A stretch of 11,863 bases of DNA, from contig JAQCDH010000017.1 in the NCBI GenBank assembly GCA_027620815.1, positions 1 through 11,863 on the forward strand, in the 5' to 3' direction. Below are positions 1-5,742 of the stretch, one piece after another (within the stretch, counting starts at the first letter, position 1; the number at the start of each line of letters is the position of its first letter). Under the pieces are notes generated by a model, which was not told the origin of the DNA, searched no databases, and was given only the letters and a program-made list of their open reading frames with translations. Source of the stretch: Bacillota bacterium. Its GTDB lineage: Bacteria > Bacillota_I > Bacilli_A > Acholeplasmatales > Acholeplasmataceae. Position numbers and translations under genes: made by a program.

Positions 1-2
1 TG

Positions 3-464
3 ATGAATAAAAACTTATATGAAACAGCAAACATTTTAATGCAAGATCATCCTACACAATTATCTGTGTTTTCTAATCTTGCTTCTTTAATTTATCTTGA
101 ACTACCTGATTTGAATTGGGTTGGTTTTTATTTAAATCAGGGTGATATGCTTATTTTAGGTCCTTTTATGGGAAAACCAGCAACCACACAAATCCCTTTT
201 CATCGTGGGGTATGCGGTGAATGTGTACGCCTTCATCAAACCGTTTATGTTCCCGATGTTCATTTTCATCCAGATCACATTGCATGTGATGAAGCATCCA
301 ATAGTGAACTGGTGATTCCACTCATTTCAAATGGGATTTTACTTGGTGTATTAGATATCGATAGCCCCATAAAAAATCGATTTGATGTCGAGACAATCAC
401 AACTTTAGAAAAAATCGTTGAAGATTTAGTCAATACAATTGACAATATTCCTTTTTTCAAGTAG
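3..464 (+). CDS. Free methionine-(R)-sulfoxide reductase, GAF-domain (YtsP/fRMsr family)
   Basis: A single-GAF-domain protein of 153 residues, close to the usual ~160 for this family. It would reduce free methionine-R-sulfoxide in the cytoplasm as part of oxidative damage repair. Family hallmarks seen are NWVGFYL (38-44), GPFMGKPA (53-60), IPFHRGVCG (64-72) and HIACDEASNSELVIP (92-106). Cys71 and Cys95 sit 24 residues apart, as do two of the three redox cysteines of the E. coli enzyme. The third, normally ten residues before Cys71, is Thr61 here; there is an extra Cys74. The ATG overlaps a TGA at 1-3 (TGATG), so an upstream gene may end there and be translationally coupled, but it lies outside the window. 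The stop is TAG. The end of this gene carries the promoter of rpsD. The placement just before rpsD recalls Bacillus. Confidence 0.88.
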   Translation: MNKNLYETANILMQDHPTQLSVFSNLASLIYLELPDLNWVGFYLNQGDMLILGPFMGKPATTQIPFHRGVCGECVRLHQTVYVPDVHFHPDHIACDEASNSELVIPLISNGILLGVLDIDSPIKNRFDVETITTLEKIVEDLVNTIDNIPFFK

Positions 465-467
465 AAT
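439..467 (+). promoter_or_regulatory. Promoter of rpsD (TTGACA-17-TAGAAT)
   Basis: A perfect -35 hexamer TTGACA at 439-444 and a -10 TAGAAT at 462-467 are separated by 17 bases, an excellent vegetative sigma-70/sigma-A match. It lies inside the last codons of the preceding reductase gene. Transcription would start around 473-475, immediately before the structured leader that begins at 478, which fits the leader being the 5' end of the rpsD mRNA. Confidence 0.75.
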
Positions 468-477
468 AAGCAATGTC

Positions 478-602
478 GGTAAAAGCAGGTACAACTTTTT
501 TTATGTGATGATTTTCTTCCACGGCGCCCTTAGTAGCTTATGGTCTGCTTCATAAGTGAAAAGAACTAGAAAATCCTATAGAAAAAGAAAGTATACTTTA
601 CC
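478..602 (+). promoter_or_regulatory. Structured mRNA leader of rpsD with pseudoknot, probable S4 autoregulatory site
   Basis: The 158 bases between the reductase gene and rpsD fold by eye into nested helices. The closing helix pairs 478-483 (GGTAAA) with 597-602 (TTTACC). The middle helix pairs 510-517 with 568-575 (8 pairs). The apical hairpin pairs 537-542 (CTTATG) with 551-556 (CATAAG). The apical loop, 545-550 (CTGCTT), is also perfectly complementary to 483-488 (AAGCAG), making a pseudoknot. No U-run follows, so this is not an ordinary terminator. In Bacillus, S4 represses its own gene by binding the rpsD leader; I infer the same role here from position and fold. The rpsD ribosome binding site lies about 9 bases after the closing helix, so translational control is plausible. 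Confidence 0.6.
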
Positions 603-622
603 TAAAAATAGGAGGTAATGAT

Positions 623-1222
623 ATGTCACGATTTACAGGATCAACTTGGAAAATTTCAAGAAGATTAAACTACTCAATTTCTGAAACAGGAAAAGAATTA
701 AAAAAACGCCCATACCCACCAGGTCAACATGGTCAACGCCGTACCAAATTATCTGATTATGGATTGCAACTACAAGAAAAACAAAAAGTTAGATTTACTT
801 ACGGATTATCTGAAAAACAATTCCGTAAAACGTTTAACGAAGCAGGCAAACTTCCAGGAAGACATGGTGATAACTTCATCGTCTTACTAGAATCAAGATT
901 AGATAACGTTGTGTATCGTTTAGGATTAACTAGAACACGTGCACAAGCAAGACAACTTGTTAACCACGGTCATATTTTAGTTGATGGTAGTAAAGTAGAT
1001 ATTCCATCATACCGCATGACACCTGGTCAAAAAGTTCAACTTAGAGAATCTTCAAAAACTTTAAAAATTGTTGAAGAAGCCTTAGAAAATACATATCGTT
1101 CATTTGAGTTTGTATCCTATGATACAGCTAAAAAAGAAGGACTCTTCGTAAGACGTCCTGAACGTAAAGAAGTACTTCAAGAAATCAATGAACAACTCAT
1201 TGTTGAATTCTACAATAGATAA
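623..1222 (+). CDS. rpsD: 30S ribosomal protein S4
   Basis: Primary 16S rRNA-binding protein that nucleates assembly of the 30S body. Its 199 residues match the usual ~200. The N-terminal domain begins TGSTWKISRRLNYSIS (5-20) and continues with KRPYPPGQHG and LSDYGLQLQEKQKVR. It has no zinc-binding cysteines, so it is the C-minus form. The S4 RNA-binding fold covers about 91-140 (SRLDNVVYRLGLTRTRAQAR and following), and the C-terminus ends in EFYNR. A strong ribosome binding site, AGGAGGT at 610-616, sits 6 bases before the ATG. The gene appears monocistronic, with its own promoter, leader and terminator. S4 is known to regulate itself in Bacillus and E. coli, and the leader here fits that. 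Confidence 0.98.
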   Translation: MSRFTGSTWKISRRLNYSISETGKELKKRPYPPGQHGQRRTKLSDYGLQLQEKQKVRFTYGLSEKQFRKTFNEAGKLPGRHGDNFIVLLESRLDNVVYRLGLTRTRAQARQLVNHGHILVDGSKVDIPSYRMTPGQKVQLRESSKTLKIVEEALENTYRSFEFVSYDTAKKEGLFVRRPERKEVLQEINEQLIVEFYNR

Positions 1223-1226
1223 AATA

Positions 1227-1258
1227 AAAAGTCTGAATTTTAATTCAGACTTTTTTTT
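1227..1258. terminator. Bidirectional intrinsic terminator between rpsD and tpiA
   Basis: GTCTGAAT (1231-1238) and ATTCAGAC (1243-1250) form a perfect 8-bp stem around a 4-base loop. A-rich sequence before the stem and T8 after it extend the pairing. The plus strand shows a U-run for rpsD. The minus strand also reads stem then T-rich sequence, so it can end the convergent tpiA transcript. The T-run overlaps the tpiA stop codon. Confidence 0.88.
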
Positions 1259-2012
1259 ATTTTAATGCAGCTTCGATGAGTTTTAGAAAACTTTGAGAAT
1301 CAAGGGATGCTCCGCCAACGAGTGCACCATCGATATCAGACATAGCAAGTAATTCATCGATGTTGTTAGGTTTTACTGAACCACCATATAAAATACGAAT
1401 ATCTTCAGCAGTAATTGCATCAAAACGTTCAGAAATTGTTTCACGAATAAATTTGATTGTTTCATTCGCTTGTTCTTTTGTTGCTGTTTTACCAGTTCCA
1501 ATAGCCCAAATCGGTTCATATGCGATAATTGTTTTTAAAGCATCTTCTGTTGAAAGACCTTCGTATGCATTTAAAATTTGCTTTTTAACAAAAACATTCG
1601 TTTGATTTAATTCTCTAGTTTCTAATGATTCTCCAACGCAAACAATTGGTGTAAGGTCATGTTGAAGTGCTTGTTTTGTTTTCGCATTAATGATGGCATC
1701 ATGTTCATGAAAATAGTCACGTCTTTCTGAATGACCAACCACAACATATTCAACACCATACGATGTTAACATTTTTGCAGAGATTTCCCCAGTATATGCG
1801 CCTTCTTCATATTGAGACATGTTTTGAGCACCAATACGTAAATGTTCATCTTCTCTTTTAACAAGATCTCTAAGCATAATAGATGGCGCACAAATGACTG
1901 TTTCTACAAGATTTCTATCTGGAATTACTTTAGCAACTTCATAGATGAAACTAATTGCTTCATCTCTTGTTTTATACATTTTCCAGTTTCCGGCAATGAC
2001 TCGTTTTCTCAT
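1257..2012 (-). CDS. tpiA: Triosephosphate isomerase
   Basis: Interconverts dihydroxyacetone phosphate and glyceraldehyde 3-phosphate in glycolysis (cytoplasm). It has 251 residues, the normal size for the TIM barrel. Catalytic residues are present: Asn9 and Lys11 in AGNWKM, His94 in VVGHSERR, and Glu166 in AYEPIWA. The flexible lid IGTGKTA (171-177), the phosphate-binding YGGSV (209-213) and LVGGASL (231-237) are also intact. It is the last gene of the pgk operon. Its ATG overlaps the stop of the HPr-like gene by one base (TAATG), so translation is probably coupled; only weak AGG-type ribosome binding sequence precedes it. The stop runs into the shared terminator. Confidence 0.98.
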   Translation of the reverse strand: MRKRVIAGNWKMYKTRDEAISFIYEVAKVIPDRNLVETVICAPSIMLRDLVKREDEHLRIGAQNMSQYEEGAYTGEISAKMLTSYGVEYVVVGHSERRDYFHEHDAIINAKTKQALQHDLTPIVCVGESLETRELNQTNVFVKKQILNAYEGLSTEDALKTIIAYEPIWAIGTGKTATKEQANETIKFIRETISERFDAITAEDIRILYGGSVKPNNIDELLAMSDIDGALVGGASLDSQSFLKLIEAALK

Positions 2013-2257
2013 TAACCTAAAATTCCTGATACGTCTTTAATTGCTTCTTCAGCGCGAGTTCCACGTGCAATAATTCTTACATTTTCACCATGTGGAACTG
2101 CTAGAGACATCAGTGCTAAAATTGACTTTAAGTCAACGACTTTATCTTGATAATGAAGTTCGATATCAACGTTATATTTTGATGCAGCTTGAACTACTTT
2201 TGCAGCTAAACTTGCGTGTAATCCTGTTGTTGATTTAATCATAATTTCTTTTTCCAT
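2012..2257 (-). CDS. HPr-family phosphocarrier-like protein with altered active-site loop
   Basis: An 81-residue HPr-fold protein, slightly short of the usual 85-88. HPr normally passes phosphate from enzyme I to sugar permeases through His15 and, in Firmicutes, is regulated by HPr kinase at Ser46. Here the His is kept (His14, in TGLHASLA) and so is the Ser region (Ser45, in LKSILALMSL). The usual GLHARPA has become GLHASLA: Arg17, which matters for phosphotransfer, is Ser, and Pro is Leu. It sits between a cupin regulator and tpiA in a glycolytic operon, with no enzyme I or permease gene in view. Ribosome binding site AAAGGAT lies about 8 bases upstream. I infer a regulatory HPr, perhaps reading glycolytic flux through Ser phosphorylation; a working PTS carrier is not excluded. 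Confidence 0.85.
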   Translation of the reverse strand: MEKEIMIKSTTGLHASLAAKVVQAASKYNVDIELHYQDKVVDLKSILALMSLAVPHGENVRIIARGTRAEEAIKDVSGILG

Positions 2258-2273
2258 AATAATATCCTTTCTA

Positions 2274-2813
2274 TTAAAAGGTTGGTGGGGTTGAAATCCA
2301 CAAAACCTTGCATGGATGGTTTGAATGATTCACCAAGTAATGTTCTTGGTTTGCTAAATAATAAAACGTTTCACCTTTTTTAATGGTGTATTTTTTCTTA
2401 TTAAGGTATAACGTTACAATACCTTCTAAGACATAACCAAACTCTTCACCTGGATGAGGTTGATCGGTATTAGATTGACCTCCCGGCTGTAATTTAATCA
2501 TGATGGGTTCCATCTCATATTTTACAGCGTTTGGAACAATCCAGTAAATCATATGCTTTAAATCATCATCTTCTTTTTCATAAAAATCTTCTTCTTTAAA
2601 AGTGACGACTTGATCATTTTCTTTTGAGAAAAAATCGTGAACATCCGTCCCTAACACTTCTAAAATATTAAATAGAGTAGACATAGAAGGCGATGTTTTA
2701 TTATTTTCAAGTAATGATATAAAACCTTTTGTAAGTTCTAAACGTGATGCAAGTTCATCTTGTGTTAAGTTATTTCCTAAGCGTAACGCTTTAAGTTTTT
2801 TACCGACATCCAT
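2274..2813 (-). CDS. XRE-family HTH regulator with C-terminal cupin domain
   Basis: A 179-residue one-component regulator. Residues 6-60 form an XRE/Cro helix-turn-helix (KLKALRLGNNLTQDELASRL, then KGFISLLENNKTSPS). After an acidic linker (about 65-85), residues 106-175 form a small cupin barrel with HPGEEFGYVLEG, KKGETFYYLANQEHYLVNH and LWISTPP. His120, Glu124 and His158 occupy likely metal-binding cupin positions. This architecture (PuuR/SinR-like) usually senses a small ligand. The ligand here is unknown. The gene lies inside the glycolytic operon directly after pgk, overlapping its stop by one base (TAATG), and I see no ribosome binding site, so translation probably depends on pgk. The HPr-like gene follows after a 16-base gap. 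A role in controlling this operon is an inference from position. Confidence 0.88.
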   Translation of the reverse strand: MDVGKKLKALRLGNNLTQDELASRLELTKGFISLLENNKTSPSMSTLFNILEVLGTDVHDFFSKENDQVVTFKEEDFYEKEDDDLKHMIYWIVPNAVKYEMEPIMIKLQPGGQSNTDQPHPGEEFGYVLEGIVTLYLNKKKYTIKKGETFYYLANQEHYLVNHSNHPCKVLWISTPPTF

Positions 2814-4009
2814 TATTTATCATCAACACATGCAATTCCAGGTAAGAGTTTTCCTTCTAAATATTCAAGAGATGCACCACCACCTGTAGATATATGTGCA
2901 AAGTCATTTTCATATCCAAATTGAATAACAGCAGCTGCAGAATCGCCACCACCAATAATGGTTGTTACTGAATCTTTTAACTCCACAAGTTTCTTAGCAA
3001 ATCCTTTAGTACCTTCAGCAAATCTAGGGAATTCAAACACACCTAAAGGGCCATTCCATATGACTGTTTTTGCTTTTTCAATGTAAGAAAAATATGTTTT
3101 TAATGTCTCAGGTCCAACATCCATACCCATTTCATCACTTGGAATTTCTGACTTTAAACGAATATTTTTTTCTGATTCTGGATCAAAATCTTTCGCAGTA
3201 ACTACATCTGTACCAAGAACAATTTTACCTTTTGCTAAATCAAGTAGTTCTAATGCTAAATCGACTTTATCTTTTTCTACTTTAGATAAACCAACATCAT
3301 AACCTTGCGCTAAATAAAATGTATATGCCATCGCACCTGTAATGATGACGTAATCAGCAACTTCTAATAATTTTTTAATGACATTAATTTTATCTGATAC
3401 TTTTGCACCACCTAAAACTGCAACAAGTGGTCGTTCTGGGTTTGCAATTGTATCACCAATAAATTTAATTTCTCGCTCTAATAAAAACCCAGCAACAGAC
3501 GTTTCTATATGATTTGCGATTCCTACATTTGAAGCATGTGCACGATGAGCTGTTCCAAATGCGTCATTGACAAATACATCTGCAAGTGATGCCCAATATT
3601 TTCCAAGTTCTTCGTTATTTTTAGATTCTTTTTTTCCTTCAACATCTTCAAATCGAGTGTTTTCTAACATCACAACTTGACCTTCATTTAAATTTGAAAC
3701 AGCTTCTTCAACCTCTTTACCTCTCGTAAATGGAACGAATGTAACAGTTTGATTTAAATGTTCTGCTAATCTTTTTGCAACCGGTGCAAGTGAACTGCCT
3801 TTTTTATCTTCTTCATTTTCAACACGTCCTAAATGAGAAAGTAAAATAAGTTTCCCACCTTGGTTTAAGATATAACGAATTGAATCTAATGCTGCAACAA
3901 TACGGTTTTCATCACTGATTTCGCCGTCTTTCATAGGGACATTAAAATCAACACGCATGATGACTTTTTTACTTTTTAAATTGATATCAAGAATGGTTTT
4001 TTTAGCCAT
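2813..4009 (-). CDS. pgk: Phosphoglycerate kinase
   Basis: Transfers phosphate from 1,3-bisphosphoglycerate to ADP, the first ATP-forming step of glycolysis. It has 398 residues, typical of bacterial enzymes. Motifs in order are RVDFNVP (19-25), SHLGR (58-62), NDAFGTAHRAH (148-158), GGAKVSDKI (200-208), WNGPLGVFE (328-336), GGGDSAAA (363-370) and STGGGAS (384-390), so substrate and nucleotide sites look complete. An ATG two codons upstream (4015) is also possible, but it lies only 2 bases from the GGAG ribosome binding site. The ATG at 4009 gives an 8-base spacing and the usual MAKKTILD start, so I chose it. It is the first gene of the operon with the cupin regulator, the HPr-like gene and tpiA, under a promoter at about 4044-4072. 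Confidence 0.97.
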   Translation of the reverse strand: MAKKTILDINLKSKKVIMRVDFNVPMKDGEISDENRIVAALDSIRYILNQGGKLILLSHLGRVENEEDKKGSSLAPVAKRLAEHLNQTVTFVPFTRGKEVEEAVSNLNEGQVVMLENTRFEDVEGKKESKNNEELGKYWASLADVFVNDAFGTAHRAHASNVGIANHIETSVAGFLLEREIKFIGDTIANPERPLVAVLGGAKVSDKINVIKKLLEVADYVIITGAMAYTFYLAQGYDVGLSKVEKDKVDLALELLDLAKGKIVLGTDVVTAKDFDPESEKNIRLKSEIPSDEMGMDVGPETLKTYFSYIEKAKTVIWNGPLGVFEFPRFAEGTKGFAKKLVELKDSVTTIIGGGDSAAAVIQFGYENDFAHISTGGGASLEYLEGKLLPGIACVDDK

Positions 4010-4043
4010 GACCATCTCTCCTTTTTATTGTTTTTCCACAAGA

Positions 4044-4072
4044 ATTATACCATATAATAAGTATATTTATAA
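4044..4072 (-). promoter_or_regulatory. Promoter of the pgk operon (extended -10)
   Basis: On the minus strand a perfect TATAAT (4049-4044) is preceded by TGG (4052-4050), an extended -10 element. The sequence 17 bases upstream, TTATAA (4072-4067), is a poor -35, which extended -10 promoters tolerate. Transcription would start near 4037, about 28 bases before the pgk ATG. The promoter lies just after the stop of the gene upstream. Confidence 0.6.
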
Positions 4073-4075
4073 AAA

Positions 4076-4489
4076 TCATCCGATGAAAATGTTTTCCATA
4101 ATTTCTTTATGTAATCGCAATCCTTTGAGTATCGATGATTTTATATATCGACAGTTTTTTTGGATTTCAAAATGCGTTTTTTCAAAATATATGTCACATA
4201 TTCCTTCTTTATCCACAAGCTTTTTGATCGCATGAATATTCAATGCATAATTATTTGCTGATCTATATCCATAGACCACAATGAGTGTTGTTTTGACATT
4301 GATAAAAATAGGAATTTGATATTGATTTCCATACTTCTTTTTATAATTTTTTAAATAACTAAACACGTCATTAAGTTGGTATTTCATATACGTATTGATG
4401 ACATACGTTAAATGATGATTCAAAGTGATTGATTGACCATTTTGAAAGACGATCGATTTGAAGTTTTGATAATGTATGTATTCAATCAT
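4076..4489 (-). CDS. Hypothetical protein, weak ComK-like features
   Basis: A 137-residue basic protein with no signal peptide or membrane segment. The second half resembles the core of ComK, the competence transcription factor of Firmicutes: IPIFINVKTTLIVVYGYRSA (59-78), then NIHAIKKL (84-91), then a DIYFEKTHFEIQKNCRYIKS (99-118) stretch. In ComK the corresponding order is a PIxV strand, a FLFPTxSxR segment, a WIxxxxI segment, and a final region with NGK, a conserved Tyr and a hydrophobic tail. The match is by eye and distant, and ComK is usually longer (~190). The gene begins 8 bases after the terminator T-run of the transporter ATPase, with no visible ribosome binding site or clear promoter. 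It may be expressed weakly by read-through or be decaying. It ends in TGA just before the pgk promoter. Confidence 0.55.
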   Translation of the reverse strand: MIEYIHYQNFKSIVFQNGQSITLNHHLTYVINTYMKYQLNDVFSYLKNYKKKYGNQYQIPIFINVKTTLIVVYGYRSANNYALNIHAIKKLVDKEGICDIYFEKTHFEIQKNCRYIKSSILKGLRLHKEIMENIFIG

Positions 4490-4497
4490 TATTTTAT

Positions 4498-4524
4498 AAA
4501 AAAAGAAGCTTATTAAGCTTCTTT
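4498..4524 (-). terminator. Intrinsic terminator of the transporter ATPase gene
   Basis: On the minus strand, AAAGAAGCTT (4524-4515) and AAGCTTCTTT (4511-4502) form a stem around a 3-base loop, followed by seven T (4504-4498). The last sense codons of the ATPase gene (Lys-Glu-Ala) encode the upstream arm, and its stop codon reaches into the loop, an economical overlap of coding and termination. Confidence 0.85.
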
Positions 4525-5664
4525 AGTAACTTTTTTCGTTGGTTTAACTTCTGCGTTAGGATCAATGAGTAAACTTTGTTGCGTTTCTGGATCGAAAAAG
4601 TGAACTTTATTCATATCAAGTGTGAGTTGAATTTTGTCACCAATATGAATATTTGTTCTTGCATCTACGGACGCACAAATATTGGATTCATGGACAAGCG
4701 TATAAATATTCGTTTCAGCGCCTAGTAACTCAGCAACATCAACAACGAGATCTAACGTTGCATTTGGATATGCTTTTTTAACAACTTGATCATCATGAAT
4801 GTCTTCTGGACGAATACCTAATACAATATCTTTTTCAATCATTTTATGATACTTAACAATTTCAAATTTATCTTGTGGGATTTCAATCGTGTGTTTCCCA
4901 GCTGTAAAAATACCTTCTTTACTTACACGGCCATGGATGAAGTTCATCGGAGGTGTTCCAATAAAACCAGCAACAAACATGTTATTTGGATGATCATAAA
5001 TCTCTTTTGGAGATCCTACTTGCATGATATAACCATCTTTCATAACAACAATACGGCTTGCCATTGTCATCGCTTCAATTTGGTCATGGGTAACATAAAT
5101 CGTTGTTGTTTCGATTTTGTTGTGTAATTTAATTAATTCACCACGCATTTGAACACGTAATTTTGCATCTAAGTTTGATAGTGGTTCGTCCATCAAGAAC
5201 ACTTTCGCATTACGTACAATCGCACGACCTAATGCAACACGTTGGCGTTGTCCACCTGATAATGCTTTAGGTTTTCTATCTAAATACGGAGACAGTCCTA
5301 ATATTTCTGCAGCTTGATTTACTTTTTCTTCAATTTGGTCTTTTGGCATTTTACGTAATTTTAATCCAAATGCCATGTTGTCATACACGTTCATATGTGG
5401 ATATAACGCATATGACTGGAATACCATCGCGATATTTCTATCTTTAGGTGCTTTATCATTCACCATCTCTTCATCGATAAATAATTCACCTGAGGTAATT
5501 TCTTCTAGTCCTGCAATCATTCTAAGTGTGGTTGATTTTCCACATCCTGATGGTCCAACGAAAACAATAAATTCTTTGTCTTTAATGGACAAGTTAAAAT
5601 CAAAAACAGCTTGTACACCATTTGGATATATTTTATTGATGTCTTTTAATTGTAAGGTTGCCAT
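4513..5664 (-). CDS. Stand-alone sugar ABC transporter ATP-binding protein (MsmK/MsmX/UgpC type)
   Basis: ATPase that powers CUT1-type carbohydrate importers at the inner face of the membrane. Its 383 residues match MalK-like proteins. The nucleotide-binding domain shows Walker A GPSGCGKST (37-45), Q-loop Gln83, signature LSGGQ (135-139), Walker B VFLMDE (155-160), D-loop SNLDA (163-167) and H-loop His193. A C-terminal TOBE-type regulatory region includes LGIRPEDI (282-289). No permease or binding-protein genes are adjacent, and it has its own promoter and terminator, so it probably serves several sugar importers, as MsmK of Streptococcus and MsmX of Bacillus do. The exact substrates cannot be told. 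Ribosome binding site AAAGGAG lies 5 bases before the ATG. A palindrome overlaps its -35 region, suggesting regulation. Confidence 0.93.
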   Translation of the reverse strand: MATLQLKDINKIYPNGVQAVFDFNLSIKDKEFIVFVGPSGCGKSTTLRMIAGLEEITSGELFIDEEMVNDKAPKDRNIAMVFQSYALYPHMNVYDNMAFGLKLRKMPKDQIEEKVNQAAEILGLSPYLDRKPKALSGGQRQRVALGRAIVRNAKVFLMDEPLSNLDAKLRVQMRGELIKLHNKIETTTIYVTHDQIEAMTMASRIVVMKDGYIMQVGSPKEIYDHPNNMFVAGFIGTPPMNFIHGRVSKEGIFTAGKHTIEIPQDKFEIVKYHKMIEKDIVLGIRPEDIHDDQVVKKAYPNATLDLVVDVAELLGAETNIYTLVHESNICASVDARTNIHIGDKIQLTLDMNKVHFFDPETQQSLLIDPNAEVKPTKKVTKEA

Positions 5665-5692
5665 AACTACTCCTTTTATACTTTATAACTCA

Positions 5693-5721
5693 ATTATAAA
5701 GTAATGGATGCGTTTTCACAA
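5693..5721 (-). promoter_or_regulatory. Promoter of the transporter ATPase gene (TTGTGA-17-TATAAT)
   Basis: On the minus strand TATAAT (5698-5693) has a TTGTGA -35 (5721-5716) exactly 17 bases upstream. The 5' untranslated region would be about 20 bases, holding the AAAGGAG site. The -35 overlaps the palindrome at 5719-5732. Confidence 0.65.
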
Positions 5722-5737
5722 TGTGCACATTGCACAT
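5719..5737. repeat. Palindromic operator-like element upstream of the ATPase gene
   Basis: CAATGTGCACATTG (5719-5732) is a perfect 14-base palindrome. Overlapping it, ATGTGCA (5721-5727) and TGCACAT (5731-5737) form a second inverted repeat with a 3-base centre. It is notably G+C-richer than its surroundings. It overlaps the -35 of the ATPase promoter and begins only a few bases after the end of the PucR-type gene. No T-run follows on either strand, so it is not a terminator. A binding site for a dimeric regulator is the simplest reading; which protein binds is unknown. Confidence 0.55.
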
Positions 5738-5742
5738 GCTTT

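Noticed and set aside
1360..1605. Plus-strand frame of 81 codons inside tpiA
   Set aside because: Antisense shadow of a gene with intact catalytic motifs; its translation shows no domain.
3957..4235. Plus-strand frame of 92 codons over the pgk start and the ComK-like gene
   Set aside because: It crosses the pgk start, pgk promoter and opposite gene, has no ribosome binding site and has a compositionally odd translation.
5375..5704. Plus-strand frame of 109 codons antisense to the transporter ATPase
   Set aside because: Complement of Walker A and Q-loop coding sequence; low-complexity shadow with no recognisable features.
5719..5737. Palindrome considered as a terminator for the PucR-type gene
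   Set aside because: No T-run follows the stem on the minus strand, and it overlaps a promoter -35, so an operator is more likely.
5700..5742. Catabolite-responsive (cre) site upstream of the transporter ATPase
   Set aside because: The palindrome lacks the central CG and flanks of the cre consensus (TGWAANCGNTNWCA).
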